NCBI GenBank assembly: GCA_015179125.1
Contig: WHVA01000548.1
Coordinates: 1 to 64,000, forward strand
Direction of reading: 5' to 3'
DNA: 64,000 nucleotides
Origin: Gautieria morchelliformis
Taxonomy: Eukaryota; Basidiomycota; Agaricomycetes; Gomphales; Gomphaceae
In this document: positions 10,653 to 24,296 of the stretch, one piece after another
Layout: each line of letters begins with the position of its first letter
Numbering within the stretch: position 1 is the stretch's first letter
Made by a program: the position numbers and the translations under genes
The notes under the pieces: model-generated
Seen by the model: the letters and a program-made list of their open reading frames with translations, nothing else
Told to the model about the DNA's origin: nothing
Database searches by the model: none

Positions 10653-13600
10653 TCAGAGAACGTTAAGCCGGGGGTTATGCTGCTCACGCACGATTATGCT
10701 GGTGAGAGCAACAAAAGTCAAGACGAAGAGCATGTACGCTCGGACCTTGGTAGAACCCGTCGTACCGGAGAACGTACCAGACAGGTCACCGCCACTCAGC
10801 ATCGCTAAACAAAGAACACCATTGCTTAGAACCCATGTTAGAAGGACCTACCACAGGAGTTAGTTAAGTATCAGCCAGTTTCAAAAGTGTCAGATTTAAA
10901 TACATTTGTTCCTTGGGGTCATATATCAGCAGATAGTCAGCTAGGCTGAGATTTTGCTTACGGATTGAGGCATAGTAGTCTTTGGCTTTCTGTACCTGTT
11001 CCGTCACATTCGAACCACTTTGTGGCTTTACAACGGGCTTCCGAACCCTGAGGTTATGCAACACTTCCAAATATGCACTGTTTACATCCGAAGGCTCGGC
11101 AATAACTTCTAAATCGACTCGGGATTCTTTATCTTGGATGACGGACCCCAAGTCGGTGTCAATGACACCCTCTTGTTTTGTACCCCAAGAGATCTATGGG
11201 GAGTCGATAAGCGTCTCTCGCCATGCATGTCATAGTACTCACATCGTCCAAGTTAGCAAATGCATAGCTAGTGGGATGGTGTCAATCAAACAATACTCAT
11301 CATAGTAACCGAACATGGATCGTACACGTTCAGTATGTTGATATAGCTGCAACGTATGTCAATTCACGAGCACTAATTTGTCTGAAAAATACGCACGTTG
11401 CACTCATGAGTAAGTATTGGACAAATGACGTGACTAGATGGAAAGGATCAAGCCACAGCACGCTCGAGAAAACATATGACGCATAAGTCGCGATTATCGA
11501 CAACATCATCTGTGCATATGTCGATGTCCCAGGAGACCTCGCGGCGTGAACTGTGCAGATGATGGCGCAAATGATCATGTACATAGACAAAAAAGCAAAC
11601 AAAATGCTTGAAAGCTTATATTTCCATACCGCGCTGGATGGAATCCATATCAGTAGAATTTTCCGGGTAGAGGGCAGTGCTACTGACGCTTTGGGCTTGT
11701 TTCCCATACTGAACAGAAAGCAAGCCACTACGATTGCCGCGTAGCAATACTATGGCTTTGATAAGCATAGGCCGATGACGGGTACCAATAGAACAGCATA
11801 ACACCTGAACAATAGAATTGAAGAAACTGATTCCCTTCAGATTGAAAGATGGACTTTCGATAGACGATGTAAGAATGACCTGGATTTGACATGAGTCGCC
11901 TGTCTTCTGGATAGAGAACGGACAAACAAACAAAGAACAGATAGAAGTTGCCCTAAGGTTTGGTCAGCAAGGTCCAATTAGCACCCAGACTGTGCTTACA
12001 ATGGCAAACCATGCGAAGACGAGGTTGATTACATTGTATGCCGACTCAACCATAAGGAAAACTTTCCGGCCTAAGCTGTGACCAGACCGTAGAATCTGAC
12101 CGCTATGTGCGAGTGCATATATGGCAGCGAAGAATGAACCGTTGAGCCATCGCCGACGTTGGCCGATGAATTCTGGCAGAGATTCTGGCACATCTGTTTC
12201 TCCAATCGCATTCTTTACATAACGCAAAACCCTGGAGAACAGAATCAACGAGAGAGATGGCAGATCCTCAACTTAACCTACCAATTGGCATTCTTCTTGG
12301 CGATAAGCTCAAAGCACAGAATCCGCTACAAAGCAAGTGTCAGCGTGTTCCACCTACTGTGATCAACTTTCTCACGTCTTCCGCAAGGTCTGTATGTAAA
12401 CGGAATGTCAGACGCGTTCATCAGTGGGCCTTTGGAACTTACACATATTGGATGTGAATATGTCCGTATCTCGACCATGCAAAACCTCTCCTTTGAAGTA
12501 ACCTAAGACATAATGAACGACTTGAAGACGGGCACTGAAATAAAGCGCTAACTGGCAAGTGGCCCGGTGCCGTCCTTATCGTTCTGCAGAGCTATGTAAC
12601 GATAGGCGGAGAAGGCGCCAGGAAGTACTGAGATGTAACCAAACACGCTCTCCATCGGCTTGTCGAGAATATTGCTCATCTATAAAGCACTTAGCCGCAG
12701 AAGATACGGCTTCGGTTCCGCAGCGAAACACATTACCTTGTACTCAAAGTTCTGTGCAGCAACTTCGGCCCGCAAGCTATCTCAGTCCATTCCAGGTGTT
12801 CAAGAACATAGCAGACTCACCGAGAGGATTCAAAAGGCCTGACCACTTGGGACCTTTGTAAGCTGCAATTTCTCCGCATGCACCACCGACATTAGAGTTT
12901 CTGTCGAACACTTTCCAGAGGTGATATAAACTCTTATTGCCAGGGCGGGTGCCCACGTCCAGAAGTATGCAGACGTTGGGCTATCCAAGTGGTTTGGAAC
13001 GTCGCTTAGTATTAAATGGACCGCCGAACGCACCTGGAGCAAGGGGGCAAAAGCATTGAAAAACCATCGATGGCTATTGATCTTCTTCTGATTCTTCTCC
13101 TTAAGACAGAAGATGATCTGAGTTGGGACAATGCCCTTGTCAGGAAACTTGAAGTGGAGATCGGGATCCAACGCGAACGATGTCGTGTATTCGAATAGAT
13201 GGGCGGTGACATTCTTGCCATTTACAGAGTTTTTCATATGTCCACCATCTTGATAGACTCCCAGGGCAGTGAGGACATCGAGCACACGGGGATGCACGAC
13301 TTTACGCCCGTCGGCACATACGCAGACAACCACTTTCTTCCAAGACTCTGGACCCCATGTCTGGGACGCCCGACGCGAACACTAACAGGGATCAAATTGA
13401 TGATATCAGACAAGCGAGGCACGTCGGGAGCACTCACTAGGTGAGCAATGTTTTTCATAACACCGTATAGGGTCCTACATAGAAGTATCTCGTCTTCCTG
13501 ATTGCAGGCACGTGTGAGGAAAAAACATGGAAGTGTGAGTTGAGCATACACTAACATTGTACATAGTAATGCATATGAACAGCTCAGTAGTCCGTCCATA

Positions 13601-14715
13601 AATATTCTGACGAAGAAAGAACCGCTGGCTCTCGAAACCATCCGGGTCCGAGGTGACTGCGGTATACCTGGTGTCAATGTATTATAAGGGTTTGTGGCTG
13701 AAGAGAGATCAATGGATACGCACCGGGTTTGCATCATTTCAGGCTCTCCCTTTCGTGGAAGAACTAATTGTGTTGGAACGTCGATATGTGTAACGAGATT
13801 GCCTGCGGTCAGCGGAACACGTTTCTTTGTCTTATGACGACGTAAAACCCTGCCCGTGGGAGCAGGCCCAAAATGTTTCGTGCTCGTGGGGGGTTCACCT
13901 GGAGTAATCATTTTCTCGAGGTCATTAGGATAAACGTGATCCTGTTTAACATCTTCCAGCTGTTTCGTATATCCTGAAGCATCCTTTTCGTTCACCATGT
14001 CGTATTCATGGCTTTGACCAGGCGATGGGGAACGCGAAATGGATGTATGCATATACGACGATCCCGCATAGCTTCCATATCGTTCGGGGTCGTATTGGAA
14101 AGAGTCCACTCGCTCCATTCCATCGGGTGGAAGGGAAGATACTGGTGCAGCGAGGTCATGGAATGGGTTAGGCTCGTTGTACACGTGAGGAGGCGGATGG
14201 TCGAGAAATGGATCAGACGCATCTTGTCCATCCCCGAGATCCCACTGCACTGGCAGACCCGAATCGATGGTGGGGAGACGCGGCGCAACTGGTACAGGTT
14301 GATGGTAGGCATACCCATCTCCTTCCAACACGTGCTGCTGCTCGGCCACCCCTTGATGATAGTAGGCATCCTGATCATATACTGTACGATGTGGTGACGC
14401 GTAGCTGTCTTCATGTGGCATTTCCGGTACGGGGACGGGAAGGGCGACATTACTGATATATGGCGGAGCGTCCATAGGCACGGGCACAGGGGGTATCACG
14501 ACAGACGTGTCATCAGGGAATCGTTGCTGCATTGAAGTCACAGCTTCGTCAAGTTGGTCGTATGCAAGCTCGCCGTAAAAAGACGGGGGCTTGACAGGGT
14601 CATCTGTGAGTGTGTATCTACGCACGTCTTCGTTGTGTGCATTTCCAGACAAGCCTCCCGCGGGAGGGTCCTCGACATCTGCGAGCGAAGGAGGAGGCTT
14701 TCTCGAAATAGGCAT
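10653..14715 (-). CDS. Chitin synthase (class I-III type)
   Basis: Membrane glycosyltransferase that makes chitin from UDP-GlcNAc. A disordered Pro-rich N-terminus ([17 protein letters not shown] at 14715; an in-frame ATG also lies at 14775) leads to [11 protein letters not shown] and [19 protein letters not shown]. Then come [76 protein letters not shown] and [19 protein letters not shown]. Several membrane segments follow ([38 protein letters not shown]) and the WGTK motif. Eight or more introns. A 14-nt micro-exon at 12376-12389 encodes the catalytic AED. The last hydrophobic segment ([17 protein letters not shown] to the TGA at 10653-10655) reads well, but the obvious intron before it leaves the frame off by one base, so the C-terminal model is uncertain. 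Confidence 0.92.
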
Positions 14716-15230
14716 CAGTCGTACAAAGGAGGCCGAGGAAACCCAGAGAAGTATGTCTAGAGAAGTAGTGAACAAGGGCGCGTGTAGGTCACGTGATAAC
14801 AGTCACGGGGTATACCGGCCGTTGGTAAGTTATGTAAGCTTAGAGAGCGCGCACCGCGCTAGAAACTTAGTTTTACTTTTGTTGTATCTGATTCTAATAA
14901 TTCGCCGAGGGTACCCTTTATATTCCAGCAATGGGCCGAGAACACTACGATGTGGCGCGTCACCTGAAACGCAACCCAGCCGTCGCTGGTGGCTCCAAAC
15001 AGCCGCTAGAACAAGTTGTCTGGCATTACGCAATGAGGAGTTTAGGCATGGCAACATGGTCAGAAGCAATAGGAAGATCCTCCGAGTCGGTACGCGCACG
15101 AGGGCCGGTATGAACCATGCAGGTGCACGGAACATGGATACCATCAGAGAGAGAGCATCCGAGTTGAAGCCACAATGACTAGGAAATTTCGGATTTTCTT
15201 AAGTACATAATATAGCAGCGAGATGATAAG
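14716..15230. other. Intergenic; promoter side of chitin synthase
   Basis: This 515-bp stretch lies between the chitin synthase start and the end of HEM2. Open frames of 100-195 codons exist on both strands, but none shows recognisable motifs, codon pattern or splice support. It most likely holds the chitin synthase promoter and leader and the HEM2 3' end. Confidence 0.45.
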
Positions 15231-16443
<1,213 letters not shown>

Positions 16444-16701
16444 GCTGAGGTGAAATCTCTACGGAGATGTTTTATGGGCACAGGCAGCTTGAGCCTTTTG
16501 AATCGTTTCTACTAGCACAGGGAAAGTTGAACAGATCAATGATCCAATCGCTGCCACTGCAATACCTCAACGCTGGGAGATCCACGTATATGAAATTTAC
16601 AGGCACGTATATAGCCTTCCGGCTCTCGCCGCGACAACATCTCAGCGCCTTATAATGCCGGTAAAGATGCACGGCATCGTGAATTCTATAAAGCAGACGT
16701 T

Positions 16702-18261
16702 TCAACTGAACAAGCGCCGCCACCATCCTGTGAACCTATGCCACCAACTCCCTTTCCAACCCTCCCTTCTCTGCTTTTCTCCTACATACATGCGACCCGT
16801 GCCACACGAGACCTCCATTCCCTGTCCAGCAGTATCTTGCCCTTCGAGATCGGGCACTTTTGACCTGACTGGAGGGAAGCGGGGAAGCACATGTCTCGCA
16901 ATGAAGTCGGGGAAAAGCGAGATGAGGGACTGCAGTTCTGGATTGTCAAGATTGGCCGAGGTCCACATCCTCATGTAAGGCTCATCGACGCTGTCTTGTT
17001 CACTATCGAGAGGTTCTTTATGAGCGTACGCGGAGCGGCGTGGAGGACCGGGTAAGTTGTGTCGGGTCGCATGCGCAGATGATACGTCCAGTTGTGAACC
17101 AGGAAGAGGGGTGGTTGATTGTAGTGTTGGAGAGCGAGATGTAGATGTCGTGAGCGAATGTGATAGCGCGGGGGTATCGAGAAAGGGATCCGAGGGAGAG
17201 CGTGGACGGGTGGTAGGAGGATCTGATGGTGTCGGCGCCGCTACCGGAGGGCCAGGCACTTCATCAGAAGGCGCAAGACTGTGCCGTCGTGATTGAGGCG
17301 GAAGATATTCTTCAAATCCTAAGACCTATAGTCAAAGTAAGACCAAAAAAAGGCTAACGGCGCATTTCCCAACGTACCCCTTTGAGGACATCAATCGCCT
17401 CGAGCATAAATTCCTTGCCGCTGTCGGATGTCAGAGGTGAGAATAAGGTATAAGATTACTCGCACACTTACGCAGACTCTTGAAAAACGGCATCGTCAAA
17501 CACCCATTCTATCCGTGTAGACCCTGCGCCACCCAAAGCAACTGGGAGGACCTGGAGGCGTAGGAGCGCCCAGAGACCTTGGAAGAAAGGTCTCGTGCCA
17601 GGCATGCCGGTTGTGCACCAAGTCTTCAGAAATCGATTGAATCGATCGAAGCGTTCTTTCTTTGCCGCCTTGCCGTGTGGATTTGCACGTGAACTTGGCG
17701 ATAAGGAACCTCCTGGATAGGTGGACGATAGGTGGGCCTTGAACTCAGACTTCCTTCGCTTGGTCATGGCAGTGTGATATGACGAGCGTATGGTGGCCTG
17801 TAATCGGGAAAAGGGGGCGCGCTGGGAGGCACGAAGGGATTCTATAGTCTGGGTCATGAGTTGTCCCGCGCGTTCGTCCTGATTGAAATACCTGGTAGAT
17901 CGTAGATATAGGAGGTGAATGGATATCAGACTTCTAGAAGGAAAGCTCACCAGGCATGACAGTGTGCGGCGAACTGGTCAAGCTCCTGGCGGGCTACTTG
18001 AGCAGGTGTAGCGGAGCGAGGGCCAGGGGATGTTTCGCGAGCTCTGGGACGTGCATGAGGAGGAGAGCCCGGGGGTGGCGGGGACCTGAGAGGAGAGGAG
18101 ACGGAATCGGATGACTGTGGTGGGGGAGAACGAGAGGAAGATTGAGGAAGGTCGTAAAGAAGAGTGGTTGGAGAACCGAGTGAGGAAGGAACGTAGCCTG
18201 AACGAATGCGTATAGGCGGAAGGGGCGAGCGGGGTCGGGGGCTCTCCAATCTGTAAGACAT
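16702..18261 (-). CDS. Conserved basidiomycete protein of unknown function, Pro/Ser-rich ends
   Basis: I do not recognise a named family. The N-terminus (MSYRLESPRPRSPLPPIRI at 18261) is disordered and rich in Pro, Ser and Arg. After an intron whose splice gives HCHAWYFNQDE there is a compact helical region: AGQLMTQTIESLRASQRAPF, SRLQATIRSSYHTAMTKRR, RFDRFNRFLKTWCTTGMPG, FFQGLWALLRLQVLPVALG and RIEWVFDDAVFQESAGKEF. Two short introns follow, then a Pro/Ser-rich tail with a helix (NPELQSLISLFPDFIARHV) and a basic, Trp-rich end (WKGSWWHRFTGWWRRLFS). The end could be amphipathic and membrane-associated; that is inference. It starts at the edge of a 2.4-kb gene-free region. Confidence 0.7.
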
Positions 18262-20709
18262 GTGTGTACAGGTTGGGGGATGGGATAGAGGGGCGTCGAC
18301 CCACGACGATCTCGAATGGCGAGAACGATATAGTGATACAAAGAACGATGATAGGTATAGCAGATAATGTTAGAGTCGACTGCTGCCGTTCGTCGTTGGC
18401 GTGACGTTGAGGAAGGGAAAGGCCGGGTGAGGGATGGGCCGCTCAGCCGCCTCATGCGGAACGGCTGTGTTGGGTGGTGGCCCTTGGACGACACATGGCT
18501 CGTCGCCGACACGGTCGGGGGATGCTCAGTGATTTAATAAGTACTATTACTGTAAAGCTGGACTAGCGACTAGCAGTATTCCATTTCGAGAAAAGGAAGC
18601 TGGTGTCATACTATTGCCTGGATATTATCTCTCTGCTCGCTTGATCCGGCTCCGTGCACGCTGGCCATGGTAGATGGTGCTGCGGCCGTGCCGCCGACAG
18701 TGCGGTATCGGACGAGTGGTTTTGACTCACGTGGAACGTCTATTTACTCTCGGGTTCGCCAATGATCACGGATTTGTTTCAAAGACCGGTAAGGACAAGA
18801 TGGAGGCGTCAGTACGCGTTGGACTTTACCTGGACGTCGTATTGTCATGATCTCTCTGGAGTGTTGCCGTAAATTGTGCAAAATGCGCAGTATTCACGAT
18901 ACGTTCTCGGAGGAGTATCCTGTATCCGGGCGTTGACGGGATCACAGATGCATGATCCTAGCGTTGGGCGAGGTACTCCAGAACGATCTGAACGCTTAAT
19001 TTATAATGCATCGTCTGATGGTCATTGACGGGTGATCTGGACCAATGGATCATCTCTGGAGCCGGCGCATATGGCGCATAATTGAGCTTCGGCACATGCA
19101 ACATAAGCATGTATTTACTGATCGAACTTGGTGGCCGAATGTGGATCTGCGATGCTGCTTCGGACTACGTCACAGCTGCGACTCAATCCTAGAAGCTGGC
19201 TAGACTCAATCCCAGAAGCGGGAGTGGTAATATGGATTGGCTCATTGCGTAGTGCGGAGTGGATGCGCAAGGGGACGCATTCTGTATTCAAATCGCAGGT
19301 CCGATGTGCCCGCGCGCCGATGGTGGCCTTCTTCTGTCAACTGTCAGTACTACATAGCTCCCGAGGTCCAGTGGATCCCTGTGTACAACGTATGATTAGT
19401 GCTTGCCTCGCCGAGCCGGATCTATGCCATGCTTATAATGGATCGGTGGCAGGGCCCAGTGCGGTGCCGTAAAGTTAGCACAAGGTGGTGTGCCGTCCAG
19501 GGCAGCGAACGGCATTACTATAAGACAGTTCGCCGGCGAGCGGGGTGACAGCGCCGCGGAGAGGGTCGATTCACCAATGGCGACCGAGCATTATGCAGCG
19601 GGACCTGAGTGCCGGGTGCTTTTGCGTCACGAAGCATAATAGAGTTAGGTGAGCCGAGACAAAGCATCATCAGCCTTGGGTAAGATCCTCGGGGAAGATA
19701 GGCTAAATTTGGAGCTAAAAACAGACTCTGTCAGTTTGTTGATGTTAGCAGGCAGGCACCGCGAATTCCCGATCACCTTGTGGGACGCCCCATGCTGAGG
19801 CCCGACAGCATACGCAGCTAGCAGCATCAGAAGACCCGACAGCTCCGAGCTGCTGGCCGGACCTCTCCAAAGGCATCTGCTCCTGGCATGCCACGTTGTG
19901 CAGCCACTCCGTGGTCCCCCGAAGACCTGCAGACGAGCGAGCAGCCGTCAGACATGCTGCCGTCGACGGCACTCGTCGCGCCCCAGCGGCCCAGCAAGGA
20001 GGGCCAGCCGAGGCGATATTGCACCCTGACCGGACAACAAGGTTGTATAGAAGCAGACATATATGAAAACAACGGACAGCCACACTTTCTATATCCGCCG
20101 GCGCTTTCTGTCCAGCGCAACCTGATTGGGTAAGAGTAACTGGAATCGGAGTTGTCGCAAGGTGGAAGCAGTGAGCTGGGTAGCCGCGGCCTCTATCTCG
20201 TTTGGGTCCGCAGCTGCGACTGACAGGAGACGGTCGCGAGGCCCATGATCCCTGCGATTATCACAATGTTCGCTCGCCCCATCAATCCCAGATACTCCAC
20301 TGAAATACCACTCATTTCCGTGGTTGAACCGTCTGCTTTCCAAGATTCGCGGCTGTCCAGCGCTCCAATATCCCCACCCGAGACTCACCGTTATAAGGAT
20401 CGCTGACGCCAGATTCCATGCAGTCCCGCTGGTAGTCCTGGCCTCGTCTCCATCGTTCACCTCGTCCCACACCCACCGTCTCCGTCTCCCCCCCCCTCGC
20501 CCGAGCATCCACTCCGCCCCAGCCATATCTCAGACCCCCCTTTGTTGCGGATCGAGCTCGTCGCTTCGTGGTCTTCTAGGTCAGCATCTAGCGCCACCTC
20601 GTTGGCGGGCTGCCGTTACACCTGCATTCGCGTATCTGCCAACTTACAGATCCCGAATTTCAATTAGCACTTCGTTTCGGCACTCTCCGGCATATTATAT
20701 CGCGCAGTT
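18262..20709. other. Long divergent intergenic region ahead of CSL gene
   Basis: This 2.45-kb stretch separates the unknown minus-strand gene and the CSL factor, in a block where other gaps are mostly 80-300 bp. Open frames are short and mutually inconsistent, and I found no tRNA-like or repeat structure. From about 20430 the plus strand turns strongly C/T-rich (runs of C near 20490), a common mark of basidiomycete promoters. Likely content is an extended regulatory region, a long 5' leader, or non-coding RNA. Confidence 0.5.
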
Positions 20710-23700
20710 ATGGAGGTAGACGACTCTGCGCCTTTCTTCGCCCACCACAACACTTGGGACGACCTCCTCCACCCCAAATCTCTCCACGACATACCCTTCC
20801 ACGACCGTGCCATGCAGGGCCCGCCCTCACAGCCCTCTTATTCCCCCCAGGAGCTTCACCCCACTCTGACTACACAGCCCGCCCGCACCTCTTCCCACCA
20901 TCTCCAACGAACGTCCCAGACATCCCCCTCCAATTTTGATTCCACCGAAAATCTGGATCTAGAGCACTCAAACTACGATCTCTTCTCCCCCTCCTCAGCA
21001 CCTTTTGCTGCTGGTCGCTTCCGCTCCTACTCGTCTGCCTCCTCTGTCGGTCCTTCGCCCACTTTACCAGGTTACGGCCAAGATCTATTATACCCCAACG
21101 GCCCCAATGCCTTCCATGAAGGTGTCTCCTCGTTAACCGGTCCCGCCACCTCGTACGACCCTGGTCACGGTCTTTCTTCCAGCTACAGCGGTGGAAGCGG
21201 TTCCCCCACCTCCCCGCAAGACTCTGCGAATGCGCTTCATCGCGCATCTTACACTTTCTCCAACGTTCCAGGCGTGTCTCCAACGACGATCGAGAAACCG
21301 CAGGATTACAACGGCCATGCTGCGTTCAACGAGTTAATGCTTGATCGTCGACCGTCCAACCCTGATCATTTTGATGATTTCGGTCTTAATGTGCCTGGTG
21401 GCCTTGGAGTTCAGAGTCGCATTTCAGAGCGAATGCCCGCCTTCCCGCCTGACTTTTCTCAGCCCTCTGCTAATGCTTTACCCGTTCGCCCGAAACCCTC
21501 CTTGGAGCTCTTCCGTCATGTTGCACCCCAAGCCACCCATGGCTTCAAAGTCGAACCCAATAATGCCGGTTTTCAGGAGGGATATCAATACGGTATTGGT
21601 GGCCCACAAGGCGACCTTGCCCTGCGTTTGCCTGTGACAACGATGGGTGTCGATGAAACGCTGTCTCGTATGAAATTACAGGCCCATTCTAGTTCCGGCG
21701 GGACGGACTTGCAGTCATTCATTCGGTACGCTCATAGCTTCACTTTGTGACACATGTGTTCAAGCTCTTTTTTTTGGCTCTTAGACCATACTTGGATCAG
21801 TATATGAACACCCCTAATCGAATTGGTCATGGCGAACGGGCTGTCATCGTGATGTCAAGTAAGGTTGCACAAAAAAGTTACGGTACAGAGAAGCGGTGAG
21901 GCATCTTCCAGGGTAATTCTTGGGCTACCGGCTGATGCAATTCACCATTAGTTTCCTTTGTCCCCCTCCCACCGCCATCATGATCGGGAATAGCTGGTGG
22001 TCGGATTCGTTCCGTCGCGGGGAAGACGCCAAGTTGGCCCCTCCTCGCGCCGTTATTTCGATCAGCGGCGAGCCCTCGCCACAAGAAGGTAGCATCGAAT
22101 GGACAGGTACCTCTGGCAAGACTTTTGATGTGGCCGATCCCCCGTCGGGAACGACTTATATTGGGCGTTGCGTCGGGAAGCAGCTTTTCATCTCGGACGT
22201 GGACGAGAAACGGAAGAAAGTGGAGGCCTTGGTGAAAATCATGGCGCCTGCCTCGGACGAGGACCCGGAACGTGTTATTGGCACGTTCTCGAGCCGTCCG
22301 ATCAAAGTCATCAGTAAACCGTCGAAAAAGCGGCAAAGTGCCAAAAATTTAGAGCGCAAGTCTCTTTTTTCTTGTCGACTCGGAATGTTAGGCTGAACGG
22401 CTTGGCGCTGCAGTGTGTATTAACCATGGCTCGACTATCTCCCTTTTCCATCGACTTCGTTCACAGACCGTCTCCACGAAATATCTTTGTGTGTCCGGGT
22501 CGGGATCGTCTTTCAAAGGGTCTGACGGTGCTTCACTACCCGGCATTGACGCACGGCATCGGAACGCGACCCCGTCCTTCGTGGCCCGAACTGCGAGTTG
22601 GGGTGCGTTGCCTCTTAAGATATTAAATCTTCTGCCTCCTTACGCTTCCCGGTACAGATCCATTTGTTATATATATCGTAGATGTCAACAAGCCGCCTGG
22701 CGGCGCTGAGGTGCCTCCGCCTCCGCCCCCTCAACCCGACTACCCTTCCCCTCCACCGAATGCCATTACATTCACCAACAACGGCTCGCAAATACCCGTG
22801 TACTACAATCAGACCGTCGTGCTTCAGTGCCTGACATCTGGCGTGGTCAGCCCGGTGCTGATCATCAGAAAGGTAGACCACGCCACCGTCGTCGTTGGTG
22901 GCGGCCTTCAAGAAGGCGCCAAGGGTGTGCCCGACAGCTACTGCCCTCCTGGAGAGGTTTGCGGTGATCCTGTGTCGCAATTGCACAAGATTGCATTCGA
23001 GGTGTATGACGCGGCCAAGTCGGTGGCGCCGCCTTCGGGCTCGCCGGGCGACACTGGTTCATTCTTGTCGTGCATGGGCGAGAAGGTTAATACCTACCGT
23101 CCCGTAGAGGGCCGATCATGGACCAGTCCAGCCAACAGCTCCCCAGGGTCGCACCCACCCAGCCTTCCCGATTCTCCCCTCATCTCCACCCCTACCAGCG
23201 CCGTGGCCATCAATGGTACCTCTGATTACTTTGCTCGAATGGGCAACAACAGTTTACCGCCATCGCCACCTGATGCTGATTTCCCTCCGTCTTCTGATGG
23301 CGGTCGTGTCAAAAGAGGGAAGCGAAACAGCATCAGCAGCACTACTAGCGCCATCACGAAGGCGCCGAAGGGTCGACGGCGGCAGAACTCGCAAAGCTCG
23401 ACGTCTTCTGGCCGAGCAAGCTCAAATTCAGGCGATAACGGTGCCTCGTCGGGAGCCGTATGGCAAGTAGACATTGGCGAGACTAGCGTCTGGACTATAG
23501 TTGGAACCGGTGCGTCCCTTCGCCCACATCAGGCGCTGACCGATGCTGAATGTGTGCCCACAGACCAAGTCCGCTATAATTTCTACGTCCCGCCTGTCCT
23601 GTTCGACTCGCCACAGAGCAGCAACATGGCGTCGCTGTCGTTCCCTATACCCTCAAAACCGGTTACACCGATTCCTGGCGTCGTAAAATATTTAATGCCC

Positions 23701-24041
23701 GACCGCGCAGCTGAGGCCCCCAAGTCGACTTGCCCTTCGTCGCGAGCGGCAATGACGAAGCCAAACCCGCTGGCGTCTAAGCAGCTCACGGTGTACGGGG
23801 AGAACTTCTCCAAAGCGGATCCTGTCGCCGTGTTCTTCGGATCCGAGCCCTCTCCCCACGTAGAGATTCGATGCACCGAAGTAAGTTGTTCGCCTTGAAG
23901 TCGTGCCATTTTATCTAAGCGTCCTCGTCATCTTAGGTCCTCACATGTTTGCCCCCAGAGGGGCCTTTGCCGAAGCGAACGCAGATGTTGCTGGTTCGTG
24001 GTGATGGTGTTGTTTTTCCTTCTACAGTGTTATACCCATGA
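20710..24041 (+). CDS. CSL (CBF1/Su(H)/LAG-1) family transcription factor
   Basis: Fungal homologue of the DNA-binding effector of Notch signalling (fission yeast Cbf11/Cbf12 family). It begins MEVDDSAPFFAHHNTWDD at 20710. The first 340 residues are disordered and Ser/Pro-rich, then comes the Rel-like N-terminal domain: RPYLDQYMNTP, KSYGTEKRFLCPPPTAIMIG (DNA-contact motif) and NSWW. The beta-trefoil domain holds CINHGSTISLFHRLRSQTVS, TKYLCV, DPFVIYIVD, VYYNQTVVLQCLTSGVVSPV and IIRKVD. A low-complexity linker with KRGKRNS follows, then VWQVDIGETSVWTIVGTDQV, and a C-terminal TIG/IPT domain (LTVYGENFSKADPVAVFFG) ending VFPSTVLYP at the TGA at 24039-24041. Introns: 21726-21784, near 21895-21950, 22356-22413 (GC donor GCAAGT), about 22601-22657, about 23512-23563 and 23881-23936. 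The linker insert and long N-terminus are usual for fungal CSL. Confidence 0.93.
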
Positions 24042-24296
24042 TGTATCCGTCTCCGCTGCCGCTATCATGTTTTCCTTGCAGTCCCTTGCATTTGTTTCGC
24101 TGGACTACAATCAGTGTACCGTGTATACCTAGGGAACTTCCTCATTGCTTTATTTGCCGGTTTCATTGCGGGGGGGTTGAAGAGGACAGCATGAAACATT
24201 GAGCCAATCCAATTGAAGCAGCGTCGGGACTTCAAATTACCGCCTCGTTGAACGATAAGACTGAATCGCTTGACGTCTTAACTGCTGCACCATAGC

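Noticed and set aside
14830-15178. Open frames of 104 codons (minus) and up to 195 codons (plus) between chitin synthase and HEM2
   Set aside because: They overlap on opposite strands, show no motifs, and the plus frame runs antisense through the chitin synthase start. No splice or start context favours either.
18262-20526. Pro/Ser/Arg-rich frames ahead of the CSL gene
   Set aside because: They overlap on both strands, change with frame, and lack any conserved motif or splice signals; they fit C/T-rich promoter DNA.
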